Counted from the first letter of the stretch, positions 11,001-18,633 are shown. The stretch: 64,000 nt of DNA from an uncultured Bacteroidota bacterium (GCA_937928385.1 CALEZD010000093.1:1-64000), one strand, 5' to 3'. Program-made: numbers and translations. Notes: generated from the letters alone by a model not told the origin.

Positions 11001-12294
11001 TAATATAATTATTTCTTCTGAAAGTATCTTTGCAACCATTGCCTGCCGTAGCAATAAGCCTGACGGTATAAACACCCAATGCGTTGTAAATATGAGTAGG
11101 ATTGACAGCTGTTGAACTGCCTGTGCCAAATGTCCAGGCATAAGAGGTTGCACCTGTCGATGTATTGGTAAAATCCGCTGAAAATGGCACGGCACAACCT
11201 ATTGTATCTGCAGACACAAAACCCGCATCTGGTTTAGCATTAACGGTAACTGTTTTTTGTATGGTATCATTACAATTGTTCGCATACTGCTCTATTAAAG
11301 TAACAGTATAGGTGCCGGTAGCACTGTATGTGTATACAGGATTGAGCGCTGTACTGGTGCCGCCGTTGCCAAAATTCCATAAACGGCTGATGCCCGCACC
11401 CGGCGTGGTGGTATTGGTGAATGTAACGGTTTGTCCTGCACATACCGGGCTGCTGGTAGCGAAGTTGGCATTTACCTGGCCTACTACAATATAAGCGTTT
11501 TTTGTAAGTGTGTCTTTGCAACCATTGGCACCGGTAGTTATCAGCCTTACGTTGTATGTGCCCGCGCTGGTATAAGTATGTGTAGGGTTGGTGGCTGTAG
11601 AACTATTGCCATCGCCGAAACTCCATTGGTAAGATGTACCGCTGCTGCTGCTGTTAGTAAATGTTACCTGGAACGGCGGCGTACAACCTGATGTGTTATT
11701 GGCTGTAAACGCACTGACAGGTTTGGCAATTACTTTTATATAGTTGTTTTTAGTAATAGTACTGGTGCAACCACTGCTGTTAATCACTACTAATGATATG
11801 GCGAAGCTGCCCGGGTAGGTGTAGGTGTGAGAGGGGTTGATTGCTGTGGAAGAATCCCCATCTCCAAAATCCCAGAAATACGATACTGTACCACCAGCAC
11901 CCGGTATAGTCAGGTTATTAAATGTTACAGTTTTACTGCCGCAGGCAGTAGTAGTGTCTGTACTAAAGTTAACTGAAGGTGAAGTGTACACTGTAATAAA
12001 GACAGTGTCTTTTGAGCTGCCATTGCTATTGGTGGCGGTAAGGATAACGGTGTACGTGCCGGGGGTTATGTATGTTGCCGCAGGGTTTTGAAGTGTTGAA
12101 GTGCCCCCATTGCCCAGGTCCCAGTGCCAGCTGGTAGGTGTGCCGGTACTTTGGTCGGTAAATTGCACCACCACCGGTGAGCACCCCGCTGTTTTACTGG
12201 CTGTAAATGATGCTACAGGTGCCTGCGCATATATGTTAAAAGATGCCGACATCGCCAGGCATAATATGGCCAGCGCATACAATTTCCTGATCAT
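5011..12294 (-). CDS. Giant surface adhesin: 14 PKD-like domains, 15 Ig-like repeats, T9SS type B sorting domain
   Basis: A 2427-residue secreted protein. Residues 1-23 are a signal peptide (cleavage near FNIYA/QAP). About residues 25-1181 hold 14 PKD-like domains of roughly 80 residues, with recurrent cores such as YxWDFGDG and HTYxxxGTYTV. Residues 1182-2328 hold 15 Ig-like repeats averaging 76 residues, with the core ATGAxTYTWxPxxGLSC and a CxxC pair in most copies. The last 98 residues are a gliding-motility type (type B) sorting domain: FIPNTFTPNNDGVND, then YTRWGELIF and YGWDGTYKG. This architecture is typical of SprB-like and other Bacteroidota surface adhesins. The adjacent PorP/SprF gene is its likely secretion partner. 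No enzyme domain is visible. Ligand and role (adhesion, gliding, biofilm) are inference. Confidence 0.92.
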   Translation of the reverse strand: MIRKLYALAILCLAMSASFNIYAQAPVASFTASKTAGCSPVVVQFTDQSTGTPTSWHWDLGNGGTSTLQNPAATYITPGTYTVILTATNSNGSSKDTVFITVYTSPSVNFSTDTTTACGSKTVTFNNLTIPGAGGTVSYFWDFGDGDSSTAINPSHTYTYPGSFAISLVVINSSGCTSTITKNNYIKVIAKPVSAFTANNTSGCTPPFQVTFTNSSSSGTSYQWSFGDGNSSTATNPTHTYTSAGTYNVRLITTGANGCKDTLTKNAYIVVGQVNANFATSSPVCAGQTVTFTNTTTPGAGISRLWNFGNGGTSTALNPVYTYSATGTYTVTLIEQYANNCNDTIQKTVTVNAKPDAGFVSADTIGCAVPFSADFTNTSTGATSYAWTFGTGSSTAVNPTHIYNALGVYTVRLIATAGNGCKDTFRRNNYIKLKVPVATLTANADSACANTPIQFTATLNAPPSASNYRWDFGDGSGIVNCAGCNTQTHSYSSNGTYTVTLVVTTATGCYDTVTQNITISAKPTAGFTGTPLTICPDATVSFTNSSTGANSYFWIWGDGFTDTTTNPGHTYNSTGTYTVTLIASNNGCSDTLTRSNYVTVQLPHADFYPTFQCSSRLTYTFLDSSIGANTYLWDFGDGNTSTTAGNVTHTYATAGTYHVELRVYNTTTGCYDTITKTITPTTLTVPDFYAMDTTICRNEAVTLVRNAATGLTFKWHIGSYISNVQAHAASYNLNLIGAVDVKLVVTDSAGCKDSIVKPGYLKYGGANVDFTASTTNPCKNVSVLFDDVSTTGAFPTVNRYWDFGDGTQVNTSADTISHSFNNPGPYTIKLVLTDSIGCKDSLFKTHYIYAHKPTAQFYSNDTIVCAGDTVNFSNNSGGTSFTSFWQFGDGGTSTNITPYHIYNAVGNYTVKLTITDSFGCKDSMTRADYIKVQKPTAAFTMSDTVADCPPLTVYMTNTSTNSVSYAWTFGNNNQSSFTNPSTTYTYPGIYTVKLVATNVAGCKDSTSKTVTVNGPTGTYSYTPLTGCNPLTVQFTAVSSNTTSYIWDMNNGYTQTTGTGSFSYTYTQSGRYVPKLILSDGALCQVPIQNTDTVSVDEIDADFTFTTAGNLCNTDTVHFDDTIIYTLSGISSRSWSFGDGGTSTATDPSHYYATPGTYQVRLIVNNTNGCADTIIKTIIIHGLPVVSINASADSICPGQPAGVQLTASGAATYTWSPGTGLSCTNCANPMANPQVTTTYIVTGTDTNGCINYDTVTIHLKPKPVVTVSGDTVICEGETTQLTASGADSYTWIPATGLSCTPCSNPVASPSATDTFTVIGTNGSGCKDTATVVITVLPKPVVTANSNQTICNKDTALLVASGADSYSWSPATTLSCSTCDSTLAYPSATTIYSVIGSAANGCKDTATVTVQVDTLPVVSAGPDKEICIGSSTTLLATGANTYTWTPAAGLSNANSANPTANPTATTTYVVTGTNGNNCSATDTVMITVHPLPTVSAGNDKTICKGIGVTLLATGADTFTWAPATGLSCTNCASPTANPAATTTYIVTGTDSNGCSAKDTVTVFVNPQPIVSAGSDKTVCLNDSVQLLATGASTYTWSPGAGLSCTGCANPTAGPAVTTTYTVIGTDGNGCKDTATVIVNVNPLPVISAGANKSICLGGSIQLTATGGSSYIWSPNSTLSCGNCTSPIATPITTTTYTITGVDTNLCTGTGQVTVVVNPLPNVSAGSAQSLCLGDSVQLQATGAASYTWSPTAGLSQPNIPNPKASPTNTTTYTVTGTDTNGCVNTAMVTVTVKPRPVITAGNDVAICLGSSAQLQATGAGTGGTYKWVPGTGLSCSNCPNPVASPTGTITYIVTGTASNLCTDADTVTVKVNALPVVSAGANIAICKGDSTQLLATGADTYTWSPATRLSCLGCQSPFAKPDTTITYTVIGVDTNGCKDTAFVTVTVNPLPTITVSAARNKVCEGDTVQLTATGGLPYSWNPNNGLSCQTCPNPIATMQYPTTFTVTGQFNGCSDTASVFVDVIAKPVVSAGPDKEYCIGGSVTLNVTGANTYTWSPATALSCTTCTSPVANPSATTTYTVTGVDSIGCTASDNITVIVNPLPLINAGEDKTGCEGQLVQLNATGGTNYTWSPADGLSCMACPNPVAGITTTTTYTVNGTDSNGCTNSDEITVNIINRQPVSFSQDDSICIGQEMGLFASGGTSYTWWPADGLSNTQGESIIAKPSGTTSYSVIIRQGDCFTDTGYVTVYVFNYPEIDAGPDLELKGGAEIRIETRSSNVKSYLWTPVEGLSCTGCANPVASPRRTTTYKVLATSPQGCTAQDDVTVYVTCSGDQLFIPNTFTPNNDGVNDMFYPQGKGLTNVLRFSVYTRWGELIFDRQNIPLNDPTYGWDGTYKGDHLKPDVFVYVVRALCDDGQPVEIKGDISLIR
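5311..8751 (-). repeat. 15 tandem Ig-like coding repeats of about 230 bp
   Basis: In-frame tandem repeats encode residues 1182-2328 of the giant adhesin. Units begin with (L/K)PxVSAGxD-type strands and end with xVTVxVNP. Eleven to twelve units keep the LSCxxC motif; repeats 4, 8 and 14 have lost it. The units have diverged at the DNA level, so they are old duplications rather than recent expansion. Confidence 0.85.
8752..12222 (-). repeat. 14 tandem PKD-like coding repeats
   Basis: This stretch encodes residues 25-1181 of the giant adhesin. The copies share the (W)xFGDGxSSTxxNPxHTY core and a Cys near the start and end of each unit (xxGC ... GCKDT), suggesting an intradomain disulphide. Counts were made by eye from the translation. 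Confidence 0.8.
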
Positions 12295-12394
12295 AAAATT
12301 TCAGTACCGTTAATTAAAAACTCTCTATATGTCACACAGGCAAAAGGCGGGTGATAAACCAGGTATTAATATTATCCCTTTCACTCTCTGTTTA

Positions 12395-12402
12395 CAAATG
12401 TA
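12395..12402 (-). promoter_or_regulatory. Candidate -7 box for the giant adhesin gene
   Basis: CAAATGTA on the plus strand reads TACATTTG on the minus strand, about 100 bases upstream of the ATG at 12294. No clear -33 box was found. Confidence 0.4.
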
Positions 12403-12575
12403 TTAAATGTTAATGCCGGTGACACCCATCTGTTTCGCAAGGCACGAGTTGTGTGAAAGAATATTATTTAATATAAATTAATTAAAACTTGTTTTTGAAT
12501 GACAGTCAATAAATTAATGATAAAAAATGCTTTAAAAAGCTTGTTAATCGAATGTTATTAGTTTGTTAACGGGAG

Positions 12576-13295
12576 TCAGGCAAGGCAGCGTTTGTAGAGT
12601 TGGATAGTGTTTTCCAATCCGTAATACAAAGCATGAGCAATAAGGGCATGCCCGATAGATACTTCCTGTAGTCCCGGAATTGATTTTGAGAAGTATTGCA
12701 GGTTATCTATATCCAGGTCGTGCCCTGCATTAATGCCCAGTTTCTTTTCATTGGCTATATGGGCAGCCTGTATGTAGGGCGCTATCGCTTTTCCCTTATC
12801 GTTGCTGTAGTTTTTGGCGTAGGCTTCCGTGTACAATTCTATCCTGTCTGTGCCGGTATCTGCCGCTGCTGCAACAATGTCTGCAACAGGGTCAACAAAA
12901 ATGGATACACGAATTTCCTCTTTTTTAAATACAGCGATAATATCACGGAGGTAGGCAGCTTCTTTAATGGTATCCCATCCGTGGTCTGAGGTGAGTTGTC
13001 CTTCTGTGTCGGGTACCAGTGTCACCTGGTGAGGTTTTGTTTCCAGCACCAGTTGCACAAACTTATCTACTTTCGGATTGCCCTCAATATTAAACTCAGT
13101 AGTAATGACAGGCCTTATCTGCCGTACATCGCTATATCGTATATGCCTTTCGTCGGGCCTGGGGTGTACGGTTATTCCATCGGCACCAAACCGCTGGCAG
13201 TCAATAGCAGCCTGCAATACATTCGGCACGTTTCCGCCCCTGCTGTTGCGCAGTGTGGCTATCTTATTGATATTAACTGAGAGTTTGGTAACCAT
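12576..13295 (-). CDS. pdxJ: Pyridoxine 5'-phosphate synthase
   Basis: The 239-residue cytoplasmic TIM-barrel enzyme condenses 3-amino-2-oxopropyl phosphate with 1-deoxy-D-xylulose 5-phosphate to make pyridoxine 5'-phosphate (vitamin B6, DXP-dependent route). Recognisable family segments are LSVNINKIATLRNSRG at the N-terminus, ADGITVHPRPDERHIR with an active-site His, EFNIEGNP, and NAGHDLD near the C-terminus with the second His. The length is normal for PdxJ. A TACATTTG promoter box on the minus strand lies directly upstream, so transcription starts very close to the ATG. In many Bacteroidota pdxJ sits near nadK and porG; here those genes are about 7 kb away. Confidence 0.97.
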   Translation of the reverse strand: MVTKLSVNINKIATLRNSRGGNVPNVLQAAIDCQRFGADGITVHPRPDERHIRYSDVRQIRPVITTEFNIEGNPKVDKFVQLVLETKPHQVTLVPDTEGQLTSDHGWDTIKEAAYLRDIIAVFKKEEIRVSIFVDPVADIVAAAADTGTDRIELYTEAYAKNYSNDKGKAIAPYIQAAHIANEKKLGINAGHDLDIDNLQYFSKSIPGLQEVSIGHALIAHALYYGLENTIQLYKRCLA

Positions 13296-13299
13296 AGTG

Positions 13300-13307
13300 C
13301 AAATGTA
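13300..13307 (-). promoter_or_regulatory. -7 box of pdxJ
   Basis: CAAATGTA (TACATTTG on the minus strand) ends five bases from the pdxJ start codon at 13295, implying a very short or absent 5' leader. Confidence 0.5.
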
Positions 13308-13385
13308 GGATATTTCAATAGCGCCCGGTAAATACTATGGTTACAGCACCGAATATTATAACTTCAACCAACGAAATAATACCTG

Positions 13386-15260
13386 ATGCCCCGTAAGTTG
13401 TTTACTATACTTGTTTTTTCTGCCACCATAGTTTTGGGGTTTTCTTTCATGGGAAAGTATAGCCCCAAACGGTTTATATTTTTCGGTGATGTAATGGGAT
13501 ATTACGTGTACCTGCCAGCAGCGGTTATTTATCACAACCTGCGGGACATGGAACAAATACCGCAAGAGGCAGGTCTGCATGGCGGGGTATATTACTATAC
13601 TGCACTCATGAAGGAATACAGTACAAAAGCAGGCCTGGATCATTGGCTCAACCAATACACCTACCCGGTCGCGCTGATGGAGTCCCCATTTTTTATATCC
13701 GCACACCTGTACGAAAAATTTGCCGGGTTGCCCGCTAATGGATACAGTGATACTTATAAAATTGCCATCAGCCTCAGCAGCCTGGTGTACACTTTATTGG
13801 GTATGTTGCTCTTGTTCAGGCTGCTGAGAAGGTATTTCAGCTATAGCCATAGCCTGTTGAGCCTTGTATTGATATTGCTGGGCACCAATATGTTCTGGTT
13901 CACCTTCGGGCAGGCGGGCATGAGCCATATCCCTTTGTTTTTCCTGTATGCCTTGCTCATGTACCTTACCGTAAAGTTGTATGAACGTGCCACTATACAA
14001 TACTTTATAGCCATAGGGTTTGTAGCCGGGTTGATTACTATAATGAGGCCGAGTGATATTATTTCTGTGTTGATACCCTTGTTATACGGTGTGTACAACA
14101 AAGCAACGTTGTGGGAAAGGCTTCATTTTTTACAACAACACTTCAGCAAGCTATTGATTGCCGCAGTTGTTTTTTTATTACCTGCCGTTCCGCAACTGCT
14201 ATACTGGAAATATATTACAGGCAGTTATTTCTATTACAGTTATATGGGGCAATCGTTTAACTGGACGAAGCCCAAGATTATTGAAGGGCTCTTTTTAACC
14301 GCGAATGGCTGGCTACCCTACGCACCTATTATGATTTGTGCCATTGCGGGGCTCTTGTTGATGCGCAAAGGATTACGCGTATGGCTAACACCTGTACTAG
14401 TCATACTACCTGTTTATATTTACATTATTTATTCGTGGTATTGTTACAATTATATTAATGGATTTGGCTCACGCCCTATGATACATCTGTATCCGCTGCT
14501 GGCTATACCTCTTGCCGCCTTTGTTCGATACGTTGCGCAAAAAGGTATTGTGATAAAAGGTTTGTTCACCGTATTCTGTGTCGCGTGCATCTGGGCTATG
14601 TATTCGTTAACCTGCCTGCAGGCGCAGAAAAAATTTGACAGCCAATACTCAAGAACCAGGGGCTACCTGAATATGCTGTTTAAAAACAAACTGACGTACA
14701 AAGACATGCTGGTGGCCGACCTGGACGAGTTTCAGCCTGATACTGCGCAGCTGGTTAAAATACGTACCCTCGCTTATAACGATTTCAATACACCGCATGA
14801 TGAACACTACGTGCCAGACCCAAACGATGCTGACGGGTATGTATATCATGTAAAGAATGGCGAAGAGTATTTTCCGGATAAGATTAAACTGGAGTATAAA
14901 CAATCAGATTTTACCGGTGTACAATGGCTGAAGTGCAGCGGCAGGTTTATGCGTCCTGAATTTGCCAATCACAATCCGCATTTTTTCATATTCGGTGTAT
15001 TGGGCGCTGATAATAATTACGTGCACTGGAAGCCATGCAAAACAGATAATAAAATAGGATTGGCAGACGGCAGCTGCCCGCACGCAGCCGATAACGATTA
15101 TACATTAGACCATGTAGAGTATGGCCTGTGGGGCTATGTATATTTTTATGTAAAAGTGCCGGACAATCTGCAGGAAGGACAGGTGATAACACTGGATATA
15201 TGGAATATGGGTAAGGTGCAATTTTACCTGGACGATTTCAAAATTGAATTGTATAAATAG
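13386..15260 (+). CDS. Multipass membrane protein, GT-C glycosyltransferase-like
   Basis: The 624-residue integral membrane protein has about ten hydrophobic segments between residues 5 and 410 and a soluble C-terminal domain (about residues 420-624). The C-terminal part reads like an extracytoplasmic beta-sandwich. The first loop contains GDVMGYYVYLP, an acidic loop placed where GT-C (Dol-P-mannosyltransferase-like) enzymes carry their catalytic Asp. A lipid-linked sugar transferase role is therefore possible but not proven. It runs divergently from pdxJ, and its stop codon directly abuts the stop codon of the convergent lipoprotein gene at 15261, with no terminator between them. Confidence 0.7.
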   Translation: MPRKLFTILVFSATIVLGFSFMGKYSPKRFIFFGDVMGYYVYLPAAVIYHNLRDMEQIPQEAGLHGGVYYYTALMKEYSTKAGLDHWLNQYTYPVALMESPFFISAHLYEKFAGLPANGYSDTYKIAISLSSLVYTLLGMLLLFRLLRRYFSYSHSLLSLVLILLGTNMFWFTFGQAGMSHIPLFFLYALLMYLTVKLYERATIQYFIAIGFVAGLITIMRPSDIISVLIPLLYGVYNKATLWERLHFLQQHFSKLLIAAVVFLLPAVPQLLYWKYITGSYFYYSYMGQSFNWTKPKIIEGLFLTANGWLPYAPIMICAIAGLLLMRKGLRVWLTPVLVILPVYIYIIYSWYCYNYINGFGSRPMIHLYPLLAIPLAAFVRYVAQKGIVIKGLFTVFCVACIWAMYSLTCLQAQKKFDSQYSRTRGYLNMLFKNKLTYKDMLVADLDEFQPDTAQLVKIRTLAYNDFNTPHDEHYVPDPNDADGYVYHVKNGEEYFPDKIKLEYKQSDFTGVQWLKCSGRFMRPEFANHNPHFFIFGVLGADNNYVHWKPCKTDNKIGLADGSCPHAADNDYTLDHVEYGLWGYVYFYVKVPDNLQEGQVITLDIWNMGKVQFYLDDFKIELYK

Positions 15261-16724
15261 TTAGAATGAAAACCTCGCCGCTGCACCATAGGGGTCAACT
15301 GATATTTCGTAGCGCTTGCCGTTAATCGGTGTTAGTGTATGGATATTATACACCTGGTAAAAACCGTTCCGTCCTGAGCACGGGCCGCTGTGGTGTGGGG
15401 GTGGGCCATTCCTGTCCTCGTTTCGGCTGAATATATACAGTGTGCCATTCTTGTCATCGGCAGCCATGGCATAGGGCTGAAAAAACTTGCCTGTTATCTT
15501 TTTCACTATGTCGCCCGTGTTGTAATTAATCACGTACACACTACCTACTTCTAATGCAGATATGGTGTCATTCATACAGCTTACAAACAGGTACGGCTCC
15601 GATGTGCTGATGGCCATTTCCTGTGGATTGTTGCCAACGGGTATTGTTTTTATGAGTTGATCGGTTGCACTATTCATCATACGTACCTCTTCTGTGTGGG
15701 TGCAGGTAACAAAGTATGTACTCTTATCCGGCGACATGATGATGCGATAAGGGTCGGGTGTACCGGCTGCTGTTTCCTGTACGGGTGCTTTGTTGTCTAT
15801 GCTGATGGTTGAATGGTTGCCGTCCGGCTGTATTTTGTACACTGTATTGCCAAATTGCGATGTGGCGTAAAACACATTGCCGGGTGCTGCGGCAAATCCG
15901 CCAATGAACCGGATAGCCTGCCCCATATTGCTGATGATGTTCATGTTGACAGCGTCTATCAGCAACAGGTCTTGCGTGTACCAGTTGCAGGCTATCAGCC
16001 TGGTTCCGTCTTCGTTCAGTTGTATAGCTTTCTGAAAAGCGCGCGGCGTGGCTACTTCAGCTATCACACTATCTGTTCGTGTATCTATTTTTTGTATCAA
16101 TGGGGCATTCCAGAAAGATGCATAAGCATAACATCCGTCGGGGGATATAGTTATGTTATTGGGTTGCTCCCTGTCATGTGTTTTACCTACGGAGATATAC
16201 CGCATCACTACACTTTTCTCTGCGTCAATCACCCCTACCAGGTCGCAACCCTGTTGTACAGTATATATCTTCTGCCTGGAGGCAGCTTCTGTATGGAATG
16301 GGATATTGCCGGCTTTGTCCGGTGCGCCCGATTGTATCCAGTTTCTTAGGGTTTCATAATCTTCCCGGCTGAGTGAGGGTAGGTTGTAAGGCATTGTCGG
16401 CTGGGCTGTCGGCCCCAGCTCAGGAAAGGTATTGATGAAATACAACAAGGAACTGTTATCAGTATTATATGGAACTACTACCGCGCCGTTGTTGCCACCG
16501 TCAAACAGGTATTGCCGGCTATCTAATCTCAATCCGCCTGCACCTGTATAGCTGGCTTCGTTATGACAGCCTGCGGTGGCGCATTTATTTACAATGATAT
16601 TCTTTACCGCTTCAGGGTAGTTGTCCGCTACCGGTGTACCCGGTACTTGCGGGCTCGGTTCGTGCTTGCAGGCGGCAAGCAATAGCAGGCAGGCAATCAG
16701 CAGTATATGGAAATTTCCTTTCAA
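15261..16724 (-). CDS. Lipoprotein with CX4CH cytochrome-like domain and beta-propeller (copy 2)
   Basis: The 487-residue lipoprotein has a lipobox at LLLAAC19. It is followed by a small cytochrome c-like domain with the motif CATAGCH (residues 48-54), i.e. CX4CH instead of CXXCH. From about residue 150 there is a YncE/surface-layer type beta-propeller with repeats such as VGVIDAEKSVVMRYI and GSVYVINYNTGDIV. It should sit on a membrane facing the periplasm or cell surface. It is a clear paralogue of the 497-residue product encoded at 17140-18633, sharing the segment CHNEASYTGAGGLR exactly, with folB between them. It lies 20 bp downstream of folB on the same strand and could be co-transcribed. 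Redox or binding function is unknown; covalent haem on CX4CH is inference. Confidence 0.8.
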   Translation of the reverse strand: MKGNFHILLIACLLLLAACKHEPSPQVPGTPVADNYPEAVKNIIVNKCATAGCHNEASYTGAGGLRLDSRQYLFDGGNNGAVVVPYNTDNSSLLYFINTFPELGPTAQPTMPYNLPSLSREDYETLRNWIQSGAPDKAGNIPFHTEAASRQKIYTVQQGCDLVGVIDAEKSVVMRYISVGKTHDREQPNNITISPDGCYAYASFWNAPLIQKIDTRTDSVIAEVATPRAFQKAIQLNEDGTRLIACNWYTQDLLLIDAVNMNIISNMGQAIRFIGGFAAAPGNVFYATSQFGNTVYKIQPDGNHSTISIDNKAPVQETAAGTPDPYRIIMSPDKSTYFVTCTHTEEVRMMNSATDQLIKTIPVGNNPQEMAISTSEPYLFVSCMNDTISALEVGSVYVINYNTGDIVKKITGKFFQPYAMAADDKNGTLYIFSRNEDRNGPPPHHSGPCSGRNGFYQVYNIHTLTPINGKRYEISVDPYGAAARFSF

Positions 16725-16744
16725 GGTATGATAAAGTTAAGGCA

Positions 16745-17083
16745 TCAGCCCTCATATATCACCTGCGCATAGGCGGTTTGCCCGTGCATAGGCGGATTGA
16801 GTTTTTTTATGGCTACCCTTATTTTTTCAGCGTCGGTGAAATCCTGTCCCAGGTGTCGGTGAATATGCTGTATAAATTCTTCGAGCTTACCGTAGGGTTG
16901 TTTAAATGCAGCATCAACCGCAGCGCGAATGATGGTATAATCAACAAAAGGTATTGCTGAGATGTCAGGAACGTTTATAAATACATCCACATCCACCTCA
17001 AACCGGTTGTCCAGCTTGTGTTCTTCGGCGTATAAACCCCTTGCCGCCGATATAGCTATTCCATGCAACGATACTGTGAGCAT
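16745..17083 (-). CDS. folB: Dihydroneopterin aldolase
   Basis: The 112-residue cytoplasmic enzyme of folate synthesis converts 7,8-dihydroneopterin to 6-hydroxymethyl-7,8-dihydropterin and glycolaldehyde. The sequence shows the family pattern: GLYAEEHKLDNRFEVDVDV near the N-terminus, a VDYTIIRAAV segment, KLEEFI, and IRVAIKKLNPP near the end. The ATG at 17083 is preferred over a TTG 15 bases upstream because it gives the usual xLTVSLHGI start and leaves the TATTTTTG promoter box outside the gene. It lies between the two cytochrome/propeller paralogues, which have no metabolic link to folate; this looks like an insertion or duplication around a housekeeping gene. Confidence 0.9.
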   Translation of the reverse strand: MLTVSLHGIAISAARGLYAEEHKLDNRFEVDVDVFINVPDISAIPFVDYTIIRAAVDAAFKQPYGKLEEFIQHIHRHLGQDFTDAEKIRVAIKKLNPPMHGQTAYAQVIYEG

Positions 17084-17087
17084 AAGC

Positions 17088-17095
17088 CAAAAATA
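17088..17095 (-). promoter_or_regulatory. -7 box of folB
   Basis: CAAAAATA reads TATTTTTG on the minus strand, four bases before the folB ATG. It directly follows the terminator of the upstream lipoprotein gene, so terminator and promoter are packed together. Confidence 0.45.
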
Positions 17096-17101
17096 CAAAG
17101 A

Positions 17102-17118
17102 GCCGTCGAATAGACGGC
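17102..17118 (-). terminator. Terminator of the 497-residue lipoprotein gene
   Basis: The stem GCCGTC/GACGGC has a five-base loop and is followed on the minus strand by CTCTTTGTATTTTT. It lies about 20 bases after the stop at 17140. Confidence 0.65.
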
Positions 17119-17139
17119 CCTTTGTTAAATATGTTCCGA

Positions 17140-18633
17140 TTATTTGAACCTCATATTGATGGAATAAGGGTCAGGCGTTACTTCATACCTTCTGCCATTG
17201 ACAGGTTTCAGGGTATTCAAATCGTACACCTGGTAGTAGCCATTGCGACCGCCGCAGTCTGATGTATGGTGCGGTGCGGGTCCGTCGGACCGTACATTGC
17301 GGCTGGCAATGTAGAAACTACCATTCCTGTCGTCTACAGCTATGCCATGAGGCTGGTAAAAAGTTCCGTCAATGCGCTGCACTACATCCAGTGTGTTGTA
17401 GTTAATCACATATACCGAGCCCCTGTATAGCGATGAAACCTGCGACACATCCTCCATGCAGGTAACGAAAAGGTAAGGTTTTGTTTTCGATATGGCCAGT
17501 TCAAGCGGCATAATGCCAGTAGGTATCACTTTCAGCAGGCTGTCATTTGCCCTGTTCATCACCCGTACTTCATCCGTATTCTGGCAGGTGAGGAAGTATT
17601 TTGAATAGTCGGGCGACATGATAATCTCATGCGGGTCGGGCGTAGTGGCACCGGGTATTGTTTTTGCAGGATTGCCATCGATAGATATTTTCACAGGCGC
17701 TTTACCCTGCACCACTTTGTACACCGTATTGCCATATTGAGCCGTAACATAAAATGTATCGAAAGATTTATTGGAGGCTATACCATGCGGCGATTCGAGC
17801 ACTGCCAGGTTAGCCGCCAGTTTCATATCAGCAGTGTTGATGAGTACCAACCCCCCGTTTGCGGTAAGTTGAGAAGCAATTAGCTTATCACCTGTTTCTG
17901 ATACCTGTACAATATTGAAGTTCAGCCCGCCATTGATGAGTGATAAATCTGCCTGGCCCACAATTTTATCGGTACGCATGTCTATTTTTTGTATTACCGA
18001 ACCGGCTATAAAGCATACGTAGGCATATTCACCTTTACTGTCTGTTTGTATATAATGTGGAGATTCAATGACATTAGGTGTTTGCCCCGATTTTATGTAC
18101 CGCATGATTACTTTTTTCTCTGCGTCAATCACACCCACCAGGTCGCAGCCCTGCTGTGCCATATAGGCTTTTTGGCGTGTGGCAACGTTAGAGCCGAAAG
18201 GTATATTGCCGTTTTTGTCGGGCGCACCGTCAGTTATCCATTGTTTTATTACGTCATATTCGCTTTTGCTCAGTGGGGGCATATTATAAGGCATAGTGGG
18301 TTGCACGCTTATATTGTCATAAGCGCCCGGATTGAGGAAATACAACATCGAGCTGTTCTCAGGGCTATATGGTATTGCTACAGCGCCGTTGCTGCCGCCG
18401 TCAAACATGTATTGCCAGTCGTCCATACGCAGGCCGCCGGCCCCGGTATAGCTGGCTTCATTGTGGCAGCCAGTAGTGGCGCATTTTTTAATGATAATGT
18501 TAGCCACCTCCAACGGGTATTGGGTGGCGGCGGGGTCAATCTCCGTTTTAGGCATTACAGCCGGGTTGTGCTTACAGGAGGTACATGCCAGTGATGCGCT
18601 GATTAACAGGCAGCTTAATTTGTTTAGGTTCAT
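17140..18633 (-). CDS. Lipoprotein with CX4CH cytochrome-like domain and beta-propeller (copy 1)
   Basis: The 497-residue lipoprotein has a lipobox cysteine at residue 20 (SLACTSC), a cytochrome c-like domain with CATTGCH (residues 51-57, CX4CH), and a C-terminal YncE-like beta-propeller. It is the paralogue of the product at 15261-16724; both keep the order lipobox, CX4CH domain, a PTMPYN(L/M)P segment, then VGVIDAEKxVxMRYI. The shared HH-containing segment near the end (GPxPHHxSxCxGRNGxYQVY) is nearly identical in both and may bind metal (inference). The gene ends in its own terminator. Function is unknown; electron transfer or substrate sensing at the cell envelope is a guess from architecture. 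Confidence 0.8.
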   Translation of the reverse strand: MNLNKLSCLLISASLACTSCKHNPAVMPKTEIDPAATQYPLEVANIIIKKCATTGCHNEASYTGAGGLRMDDWQYMFDGGSNGAVAIPYSPENSSMLYFLNPGAYDNISVQPTMPYNMPPLSKSEYDVIKQWITDGAPDKNGNIPFGSNVATRQKAYMAQQGCDLVGVIDAEKKVIMRYIKSGQTPNVIESPHYIQTDSKGEYAYVCFIAGSVIQKIDMRTDKIVGQADLSLINGGLNFNIVQVSETGDKLIASQLTANGGLVLINTADMKLAANLAVLESPHGIASNKSFDTFYVTAQYGNTVYKVVQGKAPVKISIDGNPAKTIPGATTPDPHEIIMSPDYSKYFLTCQNTDEVRVMNRANDSLLKVIPTGIMPLELAISKTKPYLFVTCMEDVSQVSSLYRGSVYVINYNTLDVVQRIDGTFYQPHGIAVDDRNGSFYIASRNVRSDGPAPHHTSDCGGRNGYYQVYDLNTLKPVNGRRYEVTPDPYSINMRFK

